This document shows positions 7,780 through 15,864 of a stretch of DNA of 40,286 nt, one piece after another. Under the pieces are notes generated by a model that was not told where the DNA came from, searched no databases, and saw only the letters and a program-made list of their open reading frames with translations. The first letter of the stretch is position 1. Every line of letters begins with the position of its first letter. The stretch lies in assembly GCA_015488685.1 (NCBI GenBank), contig WFNH01000094.1, positions 1 to 40,286 on the forward strand, read 5' to 3'. The position numbers were made by a program, and so were the translations under genes. Origin of the DNA: Marinosulfonomonas sp. (GTDB lineage Bacteria > Pseudomonadota > Alphaproteobacteria > Rhodobacterales > Rhodobacteraceae).

Positions 7780-8972
7780 CCCGCGTTTTTGTCGATCTGG
7801 GCAGCGCGCCGCCGTCAAACGCCTATCTTGCGCCCGAAGATTTGCAAAAGCCGGAAATCTGGCTGCCGTTGCGGGTGCTTTACTGTGATCAGTGCTGGCT
7901 GGTGCAGACACAGGATTTTGCCGCCGCCGACAGCCTGTTCACCAGCGATTACGCCTATTTCAGTTCGATGTCGGCCTCGTGGCTGGACCACGCCGCCCGC
8001 TATGCCGAACAGATGACGGCACGTTTTGGGCTGGGCAAGGACAGCATGGTGGTCGAGATTGCCTCGAACGATGGCTATCTGTTGAAGAATTTCCAGACCG
8101 CCGGTATCCCCTGTCTGGGGGTAGAGCCAACCGCCGCCGTAGCCACAGAGGCCCGAAAGCTGGGTATCGAGACCCGCGAGATATTCTTTGGGGTTAAAAC
8201 CGCGCAAAAGCTGGCGGCAGAGGGCATTTCCGCCAAACTGATGGCCGCCAACAACGTGCTGGCCCATGTGCCCGATATCAATGACTTTGTCGGCGGTTTC
8301 AAAATTCTGCTGGCGGCGGATGGTGTAGCAACCTTTGAATTCCCGCATCTGTTAAATCTGGTGCGCCTGAACCAGTTTGACACCATCTATCACGAACATT
8401 TCTCCTACCTCAGCCTGCTGTCCGTTGCGCGGATCATGCAGCAGCAGGGGCTGGAAGTGTTCGATGTGGAAAAACTGACCACCCACGGTGGTAGCCTGCG
8501 GGTGTTTGTGCAACATGCGGGTGGGCCACAACGGGCAAGCGATGCGGTGCAGGCGCTGCTGGATGAAGAAACCGGTGCAGGCATGAACACACCTGCCTTC
8601 TATGAGGGGTTCCAAAGCACGGTCGAGGGGATGAAGGACGCTTTGCTGTCCTTCCTGATCGATGCCAAAGCCGCAGGCAAAACCGTGGCGGCCTACGGGG
8701 CCGCAGCCAAGGGAAACACCTTTTTGAACTTTGCCGGTGTGCGCCCCGATCTGGTCCGCTTTGTGGTGGACCGCAGCCCCGGCAAACAGGGCCGCTATAT
8801 GCCCGGCAGCCGGATACCGATTGTCAGCGAGGATAGCATCCGCGAAACACGACCGGATTATGTGATGATCCTGCCATGGAACCTGCGAACGGAATTGTCG
8901 GACCAACTGGCTTATATTCGTGACTGGCAAGGGCAGTTCGTGGTTGCCGTGCCAAAACTGGAGGTGTTCTGA
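7671..8972 (+). CDS. NDP-hexose C-methyltransferase (TylCIII/NovU-type)
   Basis: This 433-residue SAM-dependent methyltransferase has the three-part layout of sugar C-methyltransferases. An N-terminal zinc-binding region carries C29-R-H-C32 and later C-D-Q-C. The central Rossmann domain has VVEIASNDGYLLKNF and LGVEPTAAVA. The C-terminal domain carries AAYGAAAKGNTFLN. A conserved YHEHFSYLS segment lies near residue 240. Such enzymes add a methyl at C3 of 4-ketosugars, which fits the upstream genes. No ATG, GTG or TTG lies in frame between 7671 and the first zinc cysteine, so the gene must start inside the epimerase, a 109-base two-frame overlap. The product would be a branched 3-C-methyl-6-deoxysugar. 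Confidence 0.9.
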   Translation: MAPTSDRNIPAGSGPADAAKSATQDQPRCRHCAAPLTRVFVDLGSAPPSNAYLAPEDLQKPEIWLPLRVLYCDQCWLVQTQDFAAADSLFTSDYAYFSSMSASWLDHAARYAEQMTARFGLGKDSMVVEIASNDGYLLKNFQTAGIPCLGVEPTAAVATEARKLGIETREIFFGVKTAQKLAAEGISAKLMAANNVLAHVPDINDFVGGFKILLAADGVATFEFPHLLNLVRLNQFDTIYHEHFSYLSLLSVARIMQQQGLEVFDVEKLTTHGGSLRVFVQHAGGPQRASDAVQALLDEETGAGMNTPAFYEGFQSTVEGMKDALLSFLIDAKAAGKTVAAYGAAAKGNTFLNFAGVRPDLVRFVVDRSPGKQGRYMPGSRIPIVSEDSIRETRPDYVMILPWNLRTELSDQLAYIRDWQGQFVVAVPKLEVF

Positions 8973-8988
8973 TGCGAACAATCGTGCA

Positions 8989-9825
8989 GTGACCAAACCG
9001 GTTTTGCTGACCGGCGCGACGGGATTTGTCGGGCGCCAGGTATTGCGGGCCCTGCTGGGCGAAGGCCAGCGCGTGCGCCTTGTTGTCCGCATAGGCCATG
9101 ACGAGGGGCTTGCGAAGCAAGAGGGTATCGAGCGGGTTGTGACAACGCCCGATCTGTTTGCCGAGCCTGCCCACTGGTGGCAGAAAACCTGCAAAGGGGT
9201 GGACACCATCATCCATGCCGCATGGTATGCCGAACCGGGCAAATATCTGACCTCTGCGAAAAATCTGGACTGTCTTGCAGGCACAATTGCGATGGCACAG
9301 GGGGCGACGGCCGCCGGTCTGCGCCGTTTTGTCGGTATCGGCACCTGTTTTGAATATGATGTCTCGGCGGGGGATTTGACGACCGATACGCCGCTTGCCC
9401 CGCAATCCCCCTATGCCGGGGCCAAGGCTGCTGCCTTTCTGGCATTGTCACAGGCCCTGCCGGTGCAGGGTGTGGAATTTGTCTGGTGCCGGTTGTTTTA
9501 TCTTTACGGCGAAGGCGAAGATGCGCGGCGTTTTGTGCCCTATCTGCGGGGGCAATTGGAAAAGGGCGAAGTGGCCGAACTGACCAGCGGCAAGCAATGG
9601 CGCGATTTCATGGATGTGCGCAGGGCAGGGGATATGATTGCCCGTGCCGCCACAGGCAAGGTGACGGGGGCTGTTAATATCTGCTCGGGGCAGGCTATTA
9701 CGATCCGGCAATTGGCCGAACGGATTGCCGATGAGTATGGTCGCCGTGAGTTGCTGAAATTTGGCGCACGGCCCGACAATCTGGTGGACCCGCCCCGCGT
9801 TGTCGGTGTGCCGACGGTGCTATAG
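8989..9825 (+). CDS. NAD-dependent epimerase/dehydratase family protein (sugar SDR, probable 4-ketoreductase)
   Basis: An extended SDR with the Rossmann motif LLTGATGFVGRQV close to the N-terminus, IIHAAWYAEPG, IGTCFEYD and a Y-A-G-A-K (YxxxK) active-site pair. By context it would reduce or epimerise the C-methylated 4-ketosugar. I chose the GTG at 8989 because translation from it opens VTKPVLLTGATG, the usual family start. An ATG at 8920 would overlap the methyltransferase by 53 bases. The protein (278 residues) stops right after PPRVVGVPTVL, where relatives usually continue with about 20-40 residues ending in a G-W/L-E-E-G-L helix, so it may be C-terminally shortened. A six-codon reading frame (ATG 8972) precedes it and ends in a GTGA overlap with the start. 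Confidence 0.84.
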   Translation: MTKPVLLTGATGFVGRQVLRALLGEGQRVRLVVRIGHDEGLAKQEGIERVVTTPDLFAEPAHWWQKTCKGVDTIIHAAWYAEPGKYLTSAKNLDCLAGTIAMAQGATAAGLRRFVGIGTCFEYDVSAGDLTTDTPLAPQSPYAGAKAAAFLALSQALPVQGVEFVWCRLFYLYGEGEDARRFVPYLRGQLEKGEVAELTSGKQWRDFMDVRRAGDMIARAATGKVTGAVNICSGQAITIRQLAERIADEYGRRELLKFGARPDNLVDPPRVVGVPTVL

Positions 9826-9834
9826 GAAAGAGTG

Positions 9835-10899
9835 ATGATGCAAAAAAATCCAAACACGCGCGAATTGTATCGGCAAGAGCAACTGCCGGTTTTTCAGAAC
9901 CGGATGTATGACAGCCGGGAAGAGGCGATCAATTGCCCAAAGGGTGATGTGTCGCTGGTCGAGGATCTGGACACCGGACTGGCGTATAATGCGGCCTTTG
10001 ATGCCGATCTGATGGTGTATGATTCCAGCTATCAGAACGAGCAGGCCAACAGCGCCCCGTTTCGGGCGCATCTGGAACAGGTTTCTGAACTGGTGCGCCA
10101 AAAGATGGGCCGTGAAAATCTGGTCGAAGTGGGCTGCGGCAAGGGATATTTCCTTGAGATGCTACAGGATCAGGGCTGTGATATCACCGGTTTTGACCCG
10201 ACTTACGAGGGCAGCAATCCGCGGGTGAAACGCGAATATTTCGGCCCCGGTCTGGGCATGTCAGGGGACGGGTTGATCCTGCGGCATGTGTTGGAACATA
10301 TCGTCGATCCGGTCTCGTTTCTGATGCAACTGGCCGAAGCAAACGGCAATCGCGGTCTGATCTATATAGAAGTGCCCTGTTTCGACTGGATATGCCAAAA
10401 CCGCACCTGGTACGATATTTTCTACGAGCATGTGAATTATTTCCGGCTGAGCGATTTCAACCGTATCTTTGGGCGTGTCGTACATGCCGAAAGGGTGTTT
10501 GGCGGTCAGTATCTGGCCATTATCGGTGATCTGTCCACCCTGCGCAGGCCAGTGGCTGATCCTGATGACAGAGTGGATTTTCCGGCCGATTTCACAGCAA
10601 CCATTCCGGATGGTGCGAAAACAGGCAGGGCTGTGGTGTGGGGCGGGGCCTCCAAAGGGGTCATCTTCTCTCTTCTGGCGCAACGGGCCGGATATCCGGT
10701 TGCCGCTGTGATCGACATCAATCCGGCCAAGCAGGGTAAATATCTGGCGGCAACGGGTTTGCAGGTGCAATCCCCCGAACAGGCGCTTGCCGGACTGCCC
10801 GAAGGGGCGGATATCTATGTTATGAATCCCAATTACATGTCGGAAATACGGGAACTGTCAGGCAACAAATACAACTACATCGAGGTAGACAAACCATGA
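9835..10899 (+). CDS. Class I SAM-dependent methyltransferase, sugar C-methyltransferase-like
   Basis: A 354-residue methyltransferase with SAM motif LVEVGCGKGYFLEML, an acidic ITGFDPTYEG strand, ILRHVLEHIVDP and FYEHVNYFRLSDF, the last resembling the YHEHF segment of the upstream methyltransferase. The C-terminal domain (VVWGGASKGVIFSLL, then DINPAKQGKYLA) is related to the AAYGAAAKGN and DRSPGKQGRYM parts of the neighbour. The two genes therefore share architecture, but this one lacks the paired zinc-binding CxxC motifs. The ribosome site AGGAAAG precedes three possible starts (GTG 9832, ATG 9835, ATG 9838); 9835 has the best spacing. It ends in an ATGA overlap with the next gene. The methyl acceptor is unknown. 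Confidence 0.86.
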   Translation: MMQKNPNTRELYRQEQLPVFQNRMYDSREEAINCPKGDVSLVEDLDTGLAYNAAFDADLMVYDSSYQNEQANSAPFRAHLEQVSELVRQKMGRENLVEVGCGKGYFLEMLQDQGCDITGFDPTYEGSNPRVKREYFGPGLGMSGDGLILRHVLEHIVDPVSFLMQLAEANGNRGLIYIEVPCFDWICQNRTWYDIFYEHVNYFRLSDFNRIFGRVVHAERVFGGQYLAIIGDLSTLRRPVADPDDRVDFPADFTATIPDGAKTGRAVVWGGASKGVIFSLLAQRAGYPVAAVIDINPAKQGKYLAATGLQVQSPEQALAGLPEGADIYVMNPNYMSEIRELSGNKYNYIEVDKP

Positions 10900-11666
10900 C
10901 CGAATTTGAAAAAGAAGTGGCCGAGCGGCTGAAACACACGCAGGAACACGGCGAGATGTGCAAGACCGCCGCCGCCTTTCTAGAGGCGTCAACCGAGCCA
11001 CAGTATTCCTATAATTTCTTCTGGATGGGCCGGCCCATCATTCAGTATCCGCAGGATATCATGGCGATGCAGGAACTGATCTGGTCGGTCAAACCTGATC
11101 TGATCATCGAAACAGGAATCGCGCATGGGGGTTCTCTGATTTTCAGTGCCTCGATGCTGGCTATGCTGGACATGACCGACGCGATCGAAGCGGGCACGAC
11201 AATGGACCCCGCCAAATCACGCCGCAAGGTACTGGGCATTGATATCGACATCCGCGCCCACAACCGCACTGCAATCGAGGCGCATCCGATGTATTCGCGC
11301 ATCGAGATGATCGAAGGTTCCAGCGTTGAGGACGGGGTGATCGAACAGGTGCACAAAGTGGCGGCGGATTACGAGCGTGTACTGGTCTGTCTGGACAGCA
11401 ACCACACCCACGACCACGTTCTGGCCGAACTTAAGGCCTATGCGCCACTGACCTCGGTTGGCAGCTATTGCGTGGTGTTCGATACATTGATCGAGGATAT
11501 GCCCGCCGATGCCTACCCGCATCGGACATGGGGACCGGGGGACAACCCCAAAACCGCAGTGCATGAATACCTTAAGACCCACACTGAATTCGAGATAGAC
11601 AAGGCCATCGACAACAAGCTTCTGATTTCGGTTGCACCGGACGGGTACCTGAAGCGGATTGCCTGA
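10896..11666 (+). CDS. CmcI/cephalosporin-hydroxylase family protein, probable sugar O-methyltransferase
   Basis: This 256-residue protein matches the CmcI family: YNFFWMGRPIIQYPQDIMAMQELIW, then LIIETGIAHGGSLIFSASML (SAM-binding) and VLGIDIDIRAHNR, followed by VCLDSNHTHDHVL with metal-binding acidic and His residues. The family name comes from cephamycin biosynthesis, but members in glycan loci act as rhamnosyl O-methyltransferases, and nothing here suggests an antibiotic pathway. The ATG overlaps the preceding stop by four bases, and the next gene starts two bases after its stop. In context it probably O-methylates the deoxysugar or the finished glycan. Confidence 0.86.
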   Translation: MTEFEKEVAERLKHTQEHGEMCKTAAAFLEASTEPQYSYNFFWMGRPIIQYPQDIMAMQELIWSVKPDLIIETGIAHGGSLIFSASMLAMLDMTDAIEAGTTMDPAKSRRKVLGIDIDIRAHNRTAIEAHPMYSRIEMIEGSSVEDGVIEQVHKVAADYERVLVCLDSNHTHDHVLAELKAYAPLTSVGSYCVVFDTLIEDMPADAYPHRTWGPGDNPKTAVHEYLKTHTEFEIDKAIDNKLLISVAPDGYLKRIA

Positions 11667-11668
11667 CG

Positions 11669-12940
11669 ATGGACAAGGTGAAGATTTCCATCGTCATTCC
11701 CACCCGCTCGCGGGCGGCCTATCTTAAGGGATGCCTGCAAAGCGTGCTGATCGCCGCCGAGGGGGCCGAATGTCCGGTGGAAATCATCGTTGCGGATAAT
11801 GCCAGTAGTGACGAAACCCAGTCTGTGATCGCAGGGTTCAACAGCCCGATAATCACCAGTTTTCGCCAGCTCGAACGGGTGTCGATGCGGCAGAATTTCG
11901 AGGACGGGCTGACACACAGCACGGGCAGCCATGTGATGTTCATTGGCGATGACGACGGTATCCTGCCCAATGGTTTGCGCCTGTTGCATGCCCTGATTGC
12001 GATCCATGATCCCGATGTCGTCAAATGGCGCAAGCTGAACTTCAAATGGCCAAATGATGCCGAACAGATCCCCGGGCATCTGGTGATCCGCTATATGAAA
12101 CTGTCGGGCCGGATTTCGCAAATCAATCACAAGGCCCTGCTGGAAAAGTTTTTTCAAGGCACACATCGCGACTATTCCGACGGGGCGGGTATATACCACG
12201 GCTGCATTTCCCGACGGCTGATCGACAAGGTGAAAGCAGCCAGTCAAGGCACCTATTTCTGGTGCTCGATGCCCGATGTCTATACCTCGGTCGCCAACCT
12301 GCTGGCCACTGACCGCGATATTCTTAAGATCGACAGGCCAATATCGATTCCCGGGGCTTCCCCACGCTCGACCGGCGACAGTGCGGTCCGGATGGCGACA
12401 AAAGGGGACGCGGGCAAAGACAGCGACATGAATAAATACATCCGCGAGGCAAAAAACGACCCATACCGAAGCCATGTGCCCGATGAATGTATGAGCATCC
12501 AGTTGCATCTTCTGGCCGCGCTGGAACTGGCCTGCAAAATGCAGAATGTGCCCTTTGCGATCAATCGTGAAAACTGGGAAAAGGTCGTTATCCGCGAGTT
12601 GTCCGGTTTCGCACCGGAAATGGTAACGCCCTGTATGGAAGGAGCCAAAAAGCTTCTGGGTAATCTGAAACTGACGGCGGCTGCACCTGAAAGCCAGATA
12701 AATACCCCTACCAACCCTGCACCACAGGCACAGTCGGATATGGCCAAAGCACCGCAGGCATTAAATCACCGTATGTCGAAAACCACCATATCGGGTGGCG
12801 AATATATGACCGATATTGTCAGGGCCGCACAGTTTCTGGATGATCTGGTCGGGAATGACGATCTGAAGCAGGCCCTGCACCCCCCCGCTGCAATTCCCAG
12901 TATTTTGCGCCTCCGCAGAAAACTGCGGCAACTTGGGTGA
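11669..12940 (+). CDS. GT2-family glycosyltransferase with long C-terminal extension
   Basis: The N-terminal ~250 residues form a GT-A domain: ISIVIPTRSRAAYLKGCLQSVL, then IIVADNASSDETQ and the metal-binding FIGDDDGILPNGL. A stretch with H-R-D-Y-S-D-G-A-G-I-Y-H-G-C-I-S follows. The last ~150 residues are not a recognised domain; they include a low-complexity A/P/Q-rich stretch near residue 350 and a C-terminal helix. It probably transfers the methylated deoxysugar made by the preceding seven genes. It is the last gene of the rfb operon; no T-tailed terminator is obvious after it. Confidence 0.87.
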   Translation: MDKVKISIVIPTRSRAAYLKGCLQSVLIAAEGAECPVEIIVADNASSDETQSVIAGFNSPIITSFRQLERVSMRQNFEDGLTHSTGSHVMFIGDDDGILPNGLRLLHALIAIHDPDVVKWRKLNFKWPNDAEQIPGHLVIRYMKLSGRISQINHKALLEKFFQGTHRDYSDGAGIYHGCISRRLIDKVKAASQGTYFWCSMPDVYTSVANLLATDRDILKIDRPISIPGASPRSTGDSAVRMATKGDAGKDSDMNKYIREAKNDPYRSHVPDECMSIQLHLLAALELACKMQNVPFAINRENWEKVVIRELSGFAPEMVTPCMEGAKKLLGNLKLTAAAPESQINTPTNPAPQAQSDMAKAPQALNHRMSKTTISGGEYMTDIVRAAQFLDDLVGNDDLKQALHPPAAIPSILRLRRKLRQLG

Positions 12941-13077
12941 TTCTGCAGTTCCGCGGGCATCGTCAAGTTGTTGGGCTTAGTTTGAGCCTGTTCCTAACAG
13001 ACAAAATTATCCGACTGAATAGCCCCTAGATTTGTAGACGCTCTGCTTGGTAATTTTGGAACCAAGGAGACGAAGAG

Positions 13078-13215
13078 ATGTCAGGGCAACCGGATCAGCC
13101 GGACAGCCAAGGCAGGCGGGGCTGCGGCAAACGGCAGTTTTGTCCGATATATTCCCTGTTCAAACGGCACAGGCAAAACCCTTATGGCGTAGGATTTAGC
13201 CCCAGCCGAAACTAA
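13078..13215 (+). CDS. Possible small ORF of 45 codons
   Basis: An ATG preceded by AAGGAG at an 8-base spacing opens a 45-codon frame that is basic and rich in Q, G and R at its start. It has no membrane segment and does not resemble PqqA, since the E-x3-Y cross-link motif is absent. It lies alone between two operons. A hairpin with arms CTTGGT and ACCAAG ends just before the ribosome site. It could be a leader peptide, a remnant of a mobile element or chance. Confidence 0.25.
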   Translation: MSGQPDQPDSQGRRGCGKRQFCPIYSLFKRHRQNPYGVGFSPSRN

Positions 13216-13351
13216 CCTCCATGCCCTGTTTTGTTGTTTTTACAGCGAAAAATACATTCAAAATCTTGCGGAATTACGACTAAGGCCCAGTTGCCCCAAA
13301 GCGGCGCCTCCTTCTTAATAAGAGTCTGAATGGAAAAATCCGGCTGCTGAA

Positions 13352-13376
13352 CGAACGTGTTCATACGTTCGCGAAC
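13352..13376. promoter_or_regulatory. Nested palindromes upstream of xoxF, candidate operator
   Basis: A hairpin with perfect 7-base arms CGAACGT (13352-13358) and ACGTTCG (13365-13371) overlaps a perfect 10-base palindrome GTTCGCGAAC (13367-13376). Several GAAC/GTTC half-sites fall within 30 bases, ending 76 bases before the xoxF start. The arrangement suits a dimeric repressor or activator site; the binding protein is not known. Confidence 0.4.
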
Positions 13377-13452
13377 ATCAAGGAAACCGGGGTGTAATCC
13401 AGCATCAAACGACAGCAGCGGGAACCGGATCTGGATGAACAAGGAGGAAAGA

Positions 13453-15252
13453 ATGAAACGATTTCTTATAGGCGCTGCGTTACTACTGCTATCCGGCAGC
13501 CTGATGGCAAGCGCCAATGAATCCGTGATGGAGGCCACCGGAAATCCGGCACAATGGGCGATCCAAACCGGCGACTATGCCAACACGCGTTATTCGAAAC
13601 TGGATCAGATCAATGCCGGCAATGTGGGCGACATGCAGGTGGCATGGACCTTTTCAACCGGCGTTCTGCGTGGGCACGAGGGCTCGCCCTTGGTGATTGG
13701 TGATGTGATGTATGTGCATTCGCCATTCCCCAATATTGTCTACGCGCTGGACCTGAATAATGATGGCAAGATCCTGTGGAAATACGAACCCAAACAGGAC
13801 CCCAACGTCATTCCGGTGATGTGCTGTGACACGGTGAACCGTGGGCTGGCCTTTGCCGATGGCAAAATCTTCCTGCATCAGGCGGATACCACTGTCGTTG
13901 CACTGGATGCCACCAGTGGCGAGGTCGTCTGGTCTGTGAAAAACGGCGACCCCAGCAAAGGCGAAACCAATACGGCCACAGTTATGCCGGTGAAAGACAA
14001 GTTGATCGTCGGGATCTCTGGTGGTGAATTCGGTGTGCGCGGGTCTGTGACCGCTTACAGCATCGCGGATGGCACACGCATCTGGCGCGCCTATTCGATG
14101 GGACCGGACAGCGATATTCTGGTTGATCCCGAAAAAACCACCCATCTGGGCAAACCAATCGGCAAGGATTCCGGCCTGAACACATGGGAAGGCGATCAAT
14201 GGAAAATCGGCGGCGGGGCAACCTGGGGCTGGTATTCTTATGATCCTGACCTGAACCTGATCTATTACGGTTCGGGCAACCCGTCGACATGGAATCCGGG
14301 GCAACGTCCTGGCGATAACCGCTGGTCGATGACCATCATGGCGCGGGATGCCGATACCGGCATTGCCAAGTGGTTCTACCAAATGACCCCGCACGACCAG
14401 TGGGATTATGATGGTATCAATGAAATGATTCTTACGGATCAGGAAATCGGCGGTGAAATGCGCAAGGTGCTGACCCACTTTGACCGCAACGGTTTTGGCT
14501 ATACGCTGGACCGTGTTACAGGTGAACTGTTGGTGGCAAAACTGTTTGACCCTGCGGTCAACTGGACAACCGGTGTCGATATGGATCCGAATTCGGACAC
14601 ATATGGCCGTCCGGCTGTGGTGCCTGCCATGTCTACGGAAACCAATGGCGAGGATGTAAACTCGGTCGGGATTTGTCCGGCGGCGCTGGGATCAAAAGAC
14701 CAGCAGCCAGCAGCCTATTCGCCCAAGACCGAGCTGTTCTATGTGCCAACAAACCACGTCTGCATGGATTACGAGCCTTTCCATGTTGCCTATACAGCAG
14801 GTCAGCCCTATGTCGGCGCGACCCTGTCGATGTATCCGCCAAAAGGCGAAACCAATATGGGTAATTTCATCGCGTGGGATGGCAAAACAGGCTCAATCAA
14901 ATGGTCTTTGCCCGAGCAGTTCTCGGTCTGGTCCGGTGCGCTGGCAACGGCAGGCGACGTGGTGTTCTACGGCACACTCGAAGGTTATCTGAAAGCGGTT
15001 GACGCCAACACGGGTGAAGAACTGTACAAGTTCAAAACCCCGTCCGGCATCATCGGCAACGTGATGACGTTCGAGCATGGCGGCAAACAATACGTCGCGG
15101 TTTACTCGGGTGTTGGCGGTTGGGCCGGGATTGGCCTTGCGGCCGGTCTGACCAATTCGACCGATGGTCTGGGGGCTGTGGGTGGTTATGCCGCACTTAG
15201 CAACTATACCGCCCTTGGTGGCACGCTTACGGTGTTCGGATTGCCGAACTAA
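13453..15252 (+). CDS. xoxF: XoxF-type lanthanide-dependent PQQ methanol/alcohol dehydrogenase
   Basis: A 599-residue periplasmic quinoprotein that oxidises methanol or a similar alcohol and passes electrons to cytochrome XoxG. A signal peptide ends near MASA (residues 17-20). The adjacent-cysteine disulfide that contacts PQQ is C124-C125 ([10 protein letters not shown]). Metal and catalytic ligands are visible as E192, N276, D318 and D320, with spacings (84 and 42 residues) that match methanol dehydrogenases. The extra Asp two residues after the catalytic Asp (D-Y-D in QWDYDGIN) is the XoxF hallmark; calcium-type MxaF has Ala there. The strong ribosome site AAGGAGG fixes the ATG at 13453; longer frames upstream lack one. 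The assignment to XoxF is firm, but the natural substrate was not tested. Confidence 0.96.
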   Translation: MKRFLIGAALLLLSGSLMASANESVMEATGNPAQWAIQTGDYANTRYSKLDQINAGNVGDMQVAWTFSTGVLRGHEGSPLVIGDVMYVHSPFPNIVYALDLNNDGKILWKYEPKQDPNVIPVMCCDTVNRGLAFADGKIFLHQADTTVVALDATSGEVVWSVKNGDPSKGETNTATVMPVKDKLIVGISGGEFGVRGSVTAYSIADGTRIWRAYSMGPDSDILVDPEKTTHLGKPIGKDSGLNTWEGDQWKIGGGATWGWYSYDPDLNLIYYGSGNPSTWNPGQRPGDNRWSMTIMARDADTGIAKWFYQMTPHDQWDYDGINEMILTDQEIGGEMRKVLTHFDRNGFGYTLDRVTGELLVAKLFDPAVNWTTGVDMDPNSDTYGRPAVVPAMSTETNGEDVNSVGICPAALGSKDQQPAAYSPKTELFYVPTNHVCMDYEPFHVAYTAGQPYVGATLSMYPPKGETNMGNFIAWDGKTGSIKWSLPEQFSVWSGALATAGDVVFYGTLEGYLKAVDANTGEELYKFKTPSGIIGNVMTFEHGGKQYVAVYSGVGGWAGIGLAAGLTNSTDGLGAVGGYAALSNYTALGGTLTVFGLPN

Positions 15253-15281
15253 CCGGCGATCCAAGACTAATGGCCTAATGG

Positions 15282-15315
15282 ACCGGCGCAGTATCTTAAG
15301 TGAAACTGCGCCGGT
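15282..15315 (+). promoter_or_regulatory. Perfect 11-bp stem-loop between xoxF and xoxG
   Basis: Arms ACCGGCGCAGT (15282-15292) and ACTGCGCCGGT (15305-15315) pair completely around a 12-base loop, in the 90-base gap between xoxF and xoxG. No T-run follows, so it is more likely an mRNA-stabilising or processing hairpin, or a partial attenuator, than a full terminator. It would let xoxF transcripts exceed those of xoxG and xoxJ. Confidence 0.7.
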
Positions 15316-15342
15316 ATCCGTTTCAATAAGGGGCAACGATAG

Positions 15343-15864
15343 ATGCAGAAAATTACAGTGATATTCCTGTCAACATCCGTGGCACTGGGGGCTATGTTAC
15401 AAGGCGCATTGGCCGAAGACGCGGACAACATCACCGCCGCCTACAGCAAGGACGGGCGCTATTACACAGCTGATGATGTTCCGACATTCAACGTGGCCGA
15501 AGATGGCACTGTCGATTGGCCCACCTACGAGGGGTTTCGGCGCTATCATTCGGAATGCCACGTTTGCCATGGGCCGGATGGTGAAGGGTCCAGTTATGCA
15601 CCAGCGATCAAGAACTCGGCTGTGGACTTGGATTACTATGATTTTCTGGAAATCGTTGCCAGTGGTAAAATGGAATCCAAGGGTGGTACCGAATTTGTGA
15701 TGCCCACATTTGGCGCCAACCGCAATGTTATGTGCTATCTTGATGACATCTACGTTTACCTGAAGGCACGCGGCAGTGATGCAATCCCGCGGGGGCGGCC
15801 GCGTCAGAAAGAGCCGAAATCGGATGCTATCAGGGCGGATCAAAAAGAGTGTCTGGATGGGTAG
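15343..15864 (+). CDS. xoxG: XoxG-type c-type cytochrome, electron acceptor of XoxF
   Basis: A 173-residue periplasmic monoheme cytochrome c. An N-terminal signal peptide ends near QGALA (residue 24). The heme-binding CHVCH lies near residue 77 in YHSECHVCHGPDGEG, and a likely methionine axial ligand sits in FVMPTFGANRNVMCYLDDIYVYLKAR. This pattern is typical of the methanol-metabolism cytochrome encoded next to xoxF. AAGGGG upstream gives a good ribosome site. The C-terminus is a charged tail that overlaps the start of xoxJ. It would carry electrons from XoxF toward a terminal oxidase. Confidence 0.92.
   Translation: MQKITVIFLSTSVALGAMLQGALAEDADNITAAYSKDGRYYTADDVPTFNVAEDGTVDWPTYEGFRRYHSECHVCHGPDGEGSSYAPAIKNSAVDLDYYDFLEIVASGKMESKGGTEFVMPTFGANRNVMCYLDDIYVYLKARGSDAIPRGRPRQKEPKSDAIRADQKECLDG

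Larger units (their letters stand above)
12941..13452. other. 512-base gap between the sugar operon and xoxF
   Basis: The gap holds no gene that can be named. It contains a CTTGGT/ACCAAG stem (13046-13066), a 45-codon reading frame with a good ribosome site (13078-13215), and palindromic sequence about 80-100 bases before xoxF (13352-13376). The GGAACCAAGGAGACGA context before the short frame is reminiscent of sequence leading into IS3-type orfA genes, but no transposase sequence follows. A remnant is possible but unproven. The xoxF promoter should lie in the last ~200 bases. Confidence 0.5.

Noticed and set aside
10896-11666. Antibiotic (cephamycin) biosynthesis suggested by the cephalosporin-hydroxylase family name
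   Set aside because: No beta-lactam genes are present, and the sugar-operon context points to a sugar O-methyltransferase.
12941-13215. Insertion-sequence remnant
   Set aside because: The leader looks IS3-like, but no transposase sequence, terminal inverted repeat or target duplication could be shown.
13212-13364. Minus-strand 50-codon frame with protein-like sequence upstream of xoxF
   Set aside because: It has no ribosome site, sits across the likely xoxF promoter and matches no family I know.
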